From: Salvelinus alpinus | Lineage: Eukaryota; Chordata; Actinopteri; Salmoniformes; Salmonidae | DNA: 64,000 nt | Direction: 5' to 3' | Assembly: GCF_045679555.1 (NCBI RefSeq) | Contig: NC_092093.1 | Location: 63,446,390 to 63,510,389 of the forward strand | Shown here: in pieces, positions 62,701-64,000 of the stretch | Position numbering within the stretch: position 1 is the stretch's first letter | Layout of the letters: the number at the start of each line of letters is the position of its first letter | The notes under the pieces: model-generated | The model's input: the letters and a program-made list of their open reading frames with translations, nothing else | The model's database searches: none | What the model was told of the DNA's origin: nothing | Program-made: the position numbers and the translations under genes

Positions 62701-63876
62701 AAAGAGTGAGGTCTGCTTCATGTTTACATTTTTGCCATCGAAAGAATAGTGGTATCGTCCCAGCCGTACATTACACCAGTCATCACTACACTAGCAGCCT
62801 CCCATATTCACTCAACTGAAGTCATCACTTACCTGCATGGCTTCTATACGTTGAATTGCTTACTATCATGTACAGGCGACATGCAACCTCTTGCCGCAGC
62901 TAGTGTAGACAATGTCCAATCTCAATCTCATATTTTTATCTCCAAACTAGCTGTGTGGCAGTGGCAGATGCTAAAATAGAAACCGTGGCTAACAAAATGG
63001 CTGATACAGTGTGGCCACTAAAGTCCTTGACAAAATACACATTTCCAGTTTGAATGGGAATACCAGGAAGGAAAATTGACACACACACACGAACAGGGTA
63101 CAGAACAGAACCATGTGTCCATCTGAATCAGAACTAGGCTATGTTCTGCCAGACTGACAGACAGTGGGGTTACTGTACCTGGTACTGTGGCATGAGGGTC
63201 ACATGGTTGGTCTGACTGTTGTCAAACGTTAAGACATCAAACACCCCTACACAGTTCACCCGTAACCTGCAGGGACAAACGGCATGGTGAGCTGTGTGTG
63301 TGTGTGGGTGTGTGTGCGGGTTCTCCACATTCTGCCGTCTGAAAAAAGGAAGCCAGGACTAATACAGAGCTTCTGCTTTCACTGTACTGTACAGGAAATA
63401 AGCCACCAGATAAGCATCCGGGGGCTGCAGACACAATGGTTTATACACAGTTCCCTAGCAGGGAACTTTAGCTAGCTTGCCCACAATCAAGCAATGCAAA
63501 AATGGTGGGAATTCAGGACTACACAGAGACAGCAGCTGCAACATTGAACTGGTTTGAGGTAGCTATCAGTTTCTGACCAAACTGCGTCACATTAAAAATC
63601 TGTGTCTCTACCTGGTATCAGAAAACATGGACCTTGCTGGGATCCATAACCTTTGTCACCATTATGTGTGTGTGTGTGTGTGTGTGTGTCTGCAAGGTGT
63701 GTGTGTGTACCTGGTCTTGCCGGTGATGAGGATCTTGCTGGGGTCCATGACCCTACAGGCCAGGCCAGCAGTGTGGATGGTTCTGAGAGCTGAGCTCAGC
63801 TGGACGATGTAGGCCCAGATCAGAGACTCAGGAAGCAGACCAGCGTGCTGCCGGGGTGGTGGAGGCTCGTGCTGTC
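56613..63876 (-). CDS. pan3: pan3, PAN2-PAN3 deadenylase subunit (last seven coding exons)
   Basis: PAN3 is the pseudokinase partner that recruits the PAN2 nuclease to poly(A) and to miRNA-targeted mRNAs in the cytoplasm. Seven exons on the - strand (63711-63876, 63179-63266, 62134-62273, 61668-61797, 59577-59641, 59305-59443, 56613-56756) join without a phase error. They give the second half of the pseudokinase domain (LPESLIWAYIVQLSSALRTI; CRVMDPSKI where an active kinase has HRD), then the coiled-coil linker and the C-terminal knob that binds PAN2 ([20 protein letters not shown] and LDAGVPEKINLVSRDEKSVL). The chain ends AAATGPL-stop. No lesion is seen. The N-terminal exons lie beyond the right edge. 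It is convergent with flt1. Confidence 0.95.
56751..57395. repeat. 54-bp minisatellite copying the pan3 last-exon acceptor, 12 copies
   Basis: GTCCAGCTACACAGAGAGAC is repeated every 54 bp (56751, 56805 and onward). On the - strand each unit ends ...TCTCTGTGTAG followed by CTGGAC, i.e. the 3' splice site and first six exon bases of the last pan3 exon. The copy at 56751 is the real boundary. Two units carry an extra GA. Confidence 0.95.
57440..59135. repeat. Degenerate GTGAGTGGAGAGGAGGGAGG minisatellite, ~1.7 kb
   Basis: Variable units are built from GTGAGTGGAGAG, GGAGGGAGG and AGAAGAGG. The + strand is purine-rich, so pan3 pre-mRNA has a 1.7-kb pyrimidine-rich tract (CTCTCCACTCACCCTCCCTCC-like) in its last intron. 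The huge Ser/Pro/Leu/His open frames on the - strand are repeat artefacts. Confidence 0.93.
59305..59443 (-). CDS. pan3: pan3 exon: C-terminal knob
   Basis: It reads [20 protein letters not shown], then DHLFHQVTEAGTPWIDLSHI and VSCLNK before the donor GTATGT. The initial G completes the split Glu codon from the previous exon. It corresponds to the highly conserved PAN3 knob that contacts PAN2. Confidence 0.96.
59577..59641 (-). CDS. pan3: pan3 exon: linker to knob
   Basis: It reads EVQNGRLFRLLAKLGTINER and P plus GA, acceptor TTGTAG and donor GTAAGT. The length of 65 nt keeps phase with both neighbours. Confidence 0.95.
59775..60030. mobile_element. CACTCAGTGTA DNA element, internally deleted copy
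   Basis: Inverted ends TACACTGAGTGTACAAAACA and TGTTTTGTACACTCAGTGTA are flanked by TATA-like sequence. It contains the uninterrupted AATCCTTCTTTAACCCGTCT stretch that is split by LINE D in the copy at 30847-34572. Confidence 0.8.
60155..60292 (+). mobile_element. HpaI-type tRNA-derived SINE
   Basis: The A box TGGCTCAGTTGGTAGAGCAT and the B box GGGTTCGATACC are well preserved, followed by a GTATGCACACATGACTAAGT body and a decayed TCCGCTAAAT tail. A tRNA gene is unlikely because the anticodon and acceptor arms do not close into a cloverleaf and the SINE body follows. Confidence 0.85.
60293..61667. other. pan3 intron, no further feature
   Basis: Intronic sequence between the exons at 59641 and 61668. 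I see no exon, repeat array or RNA gene in it. Confidence 0.5.
61668..61797 (-). CDS. pan3: pan3 exon
   Basis: It reads YLLTEQSRLRSVNDIMPMIG, ARFYTQLDASQMRNDVIEED and LAK, donor GTACAC and acceptor TTGTAG. The MIGARFYTQLD and NDVIEEDLAKE motifs are hallmark PAN3 sequence in the helical linker after the pseudokinase. Confidence 0.97.
61841..62042. mobile_element. Non-autonomous element with GTGTCAAACTCAATTCCTGG ends
   Basis: The left end AGTGTCAAACTCAATTCCTG (with GAGGGCC) is mirrored by GGCCCTTGAGGACTGGAGTT, then GGACATGT. A common teleost MITE type sitting in a pan3 intron. Confidence 0.65.
62134..62273 (-). CDS. pan3: pan3 exon: pseudokinase C-lobe
   Basis: It reads QADLISLGKVVLALACNSLA, GIQRENLQKAMELVSINYSS and DLKNLI plus CT, acceptor GTGTAG and donor GTAAGA. 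The DLISLGKVVLALAC helix corresponds to the kinase alphaF region (D-x-x-S-x-G). Confidence 0.97.
62280..63178. other. pan3 intron, no further feature
   Basis: AT-rich intron of about 0.9 kb. No repeat family or exon is recognised. Confidence 0.5.
63179..63266 (-). CDS. pan3: pan3 exon: pseudo-DFG region
   Basis: It reads LRVNCVGVFDVLTFDNSQTN and HVTLMPQYQ, acceptor CTGCAG and donor GTACAG. VGVFDVL occupies the position of the DFG segment and lacks its catalytic pattern, as expected of the PAN3 pseudokinase. Confidence 0.95.
63711..63876 (-). CDS. pan3: pan3 exon: pseudokinase helix E and catalytic-loop region
   Basis: It reads QHEPPPPRQHAGLLPESLIW, AYIVQLSSALRTIHTAGLAC and RVMDPSKILITGKT plus AG. 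The acceptor is CTGTAG and the donor GTACAC sits next to a GT microsatellite (63665-63710). A 2-nt start (GA) shows that another exon precedes it outside the window. Confidence 0.96.
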
Positions 63877-63949
63877 CTACAGGGGGGCACCAGACTCACA
63901 TGATTAGAAACACATAGAGGCTTCTCAAATAAAAAGGATCAACTTCCTA

Positions 63950-64000
63950 GGCCAGTTTTGTTTATTTAACTAGGCAAGTCAGAAGAACAAATTCTTATTT
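63950..64000 (-). mobile_element. SINE tail at the window edge
   Basis: TTTATTTAACTAGGCAAGTC and AGAAGAACAAATTCTTATTT form the reverse complement of the tail of the SINE at 14872-15052. The element continues beyond the window. Confidence 0.8.

Overview
The window is vertebrate DNA, almost certainly from a salmonid fish. It carries Sleeping-Beauty-type Tc1 elements, tRNA-headed salmonid SINEs and salmonid-type LINEs, plus dense microsatellites, and its genes are split into short exons by GT-AG introns. Two genes are recognisable. On the + strand (152-36946) are remains of a VEGF-receptor-type tyrosine kinase gene, best matched to flt1 (VEGFR1). On the - strand (56613-63876, continuing past the right edge) are the last seven coding exons of pan3, the pseudokinase subunit of the PAN2-PAN3 deadenylase. 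The tail-to-tail flt1/pan3 arrangement matches the conserved vertebrate order, which supports both identifications.

Layout. 1-3396: four open flt1 exons (Ig3 end to first half of Ig5). 3397-21656: a very large intron filled with four Tc1 or MITE insertions, SINEs, minisatellites and two LINEs in head-to-head orientation. 21657-29009: flt1 exons for Ig6, Ig7, the transmembrane segment and the kinase N-lobe, all visibly damaged. 29095-35455: nested LINE and DNA-transposon debris. 36331-36946: fragments of the kinase insert, C-lobe and tail. 36971-51328: one enormous 32-bp minisatellite, about 14.4 kb. 51579-54235: a Tc1 and a hAT-like element. 54236-56612: probable pan3 3' UTR. 56613-63876: pan3 exons with two large minisatellites in the last intron.

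The flt1 copy looks like a decaying duplicate (salmonids have an extra genome duplication). It has frameshifts in Ig6 and Ig7, a lost Ig7 cysteine, a lost glycine loop, a deleted alphaC region, in-frame TGA and TAG codons, and no DFG or activation-loop region. The Ig3-Ig5 exons remain open, so a truncated soluble (decoy-like) product cannot be excluded. pan3 appears intact across all seven exons, with consistent splice phases.

The most unusual signal is a set of minisatellites whose repeat unit includes an exon-intron boundary. Three lie on flt1 splice donors (25481, 27668, 28509) and one on the pan3 last-exon acceptor (56751), so real splice sites have been copied 7 to about 50 times in tandem.
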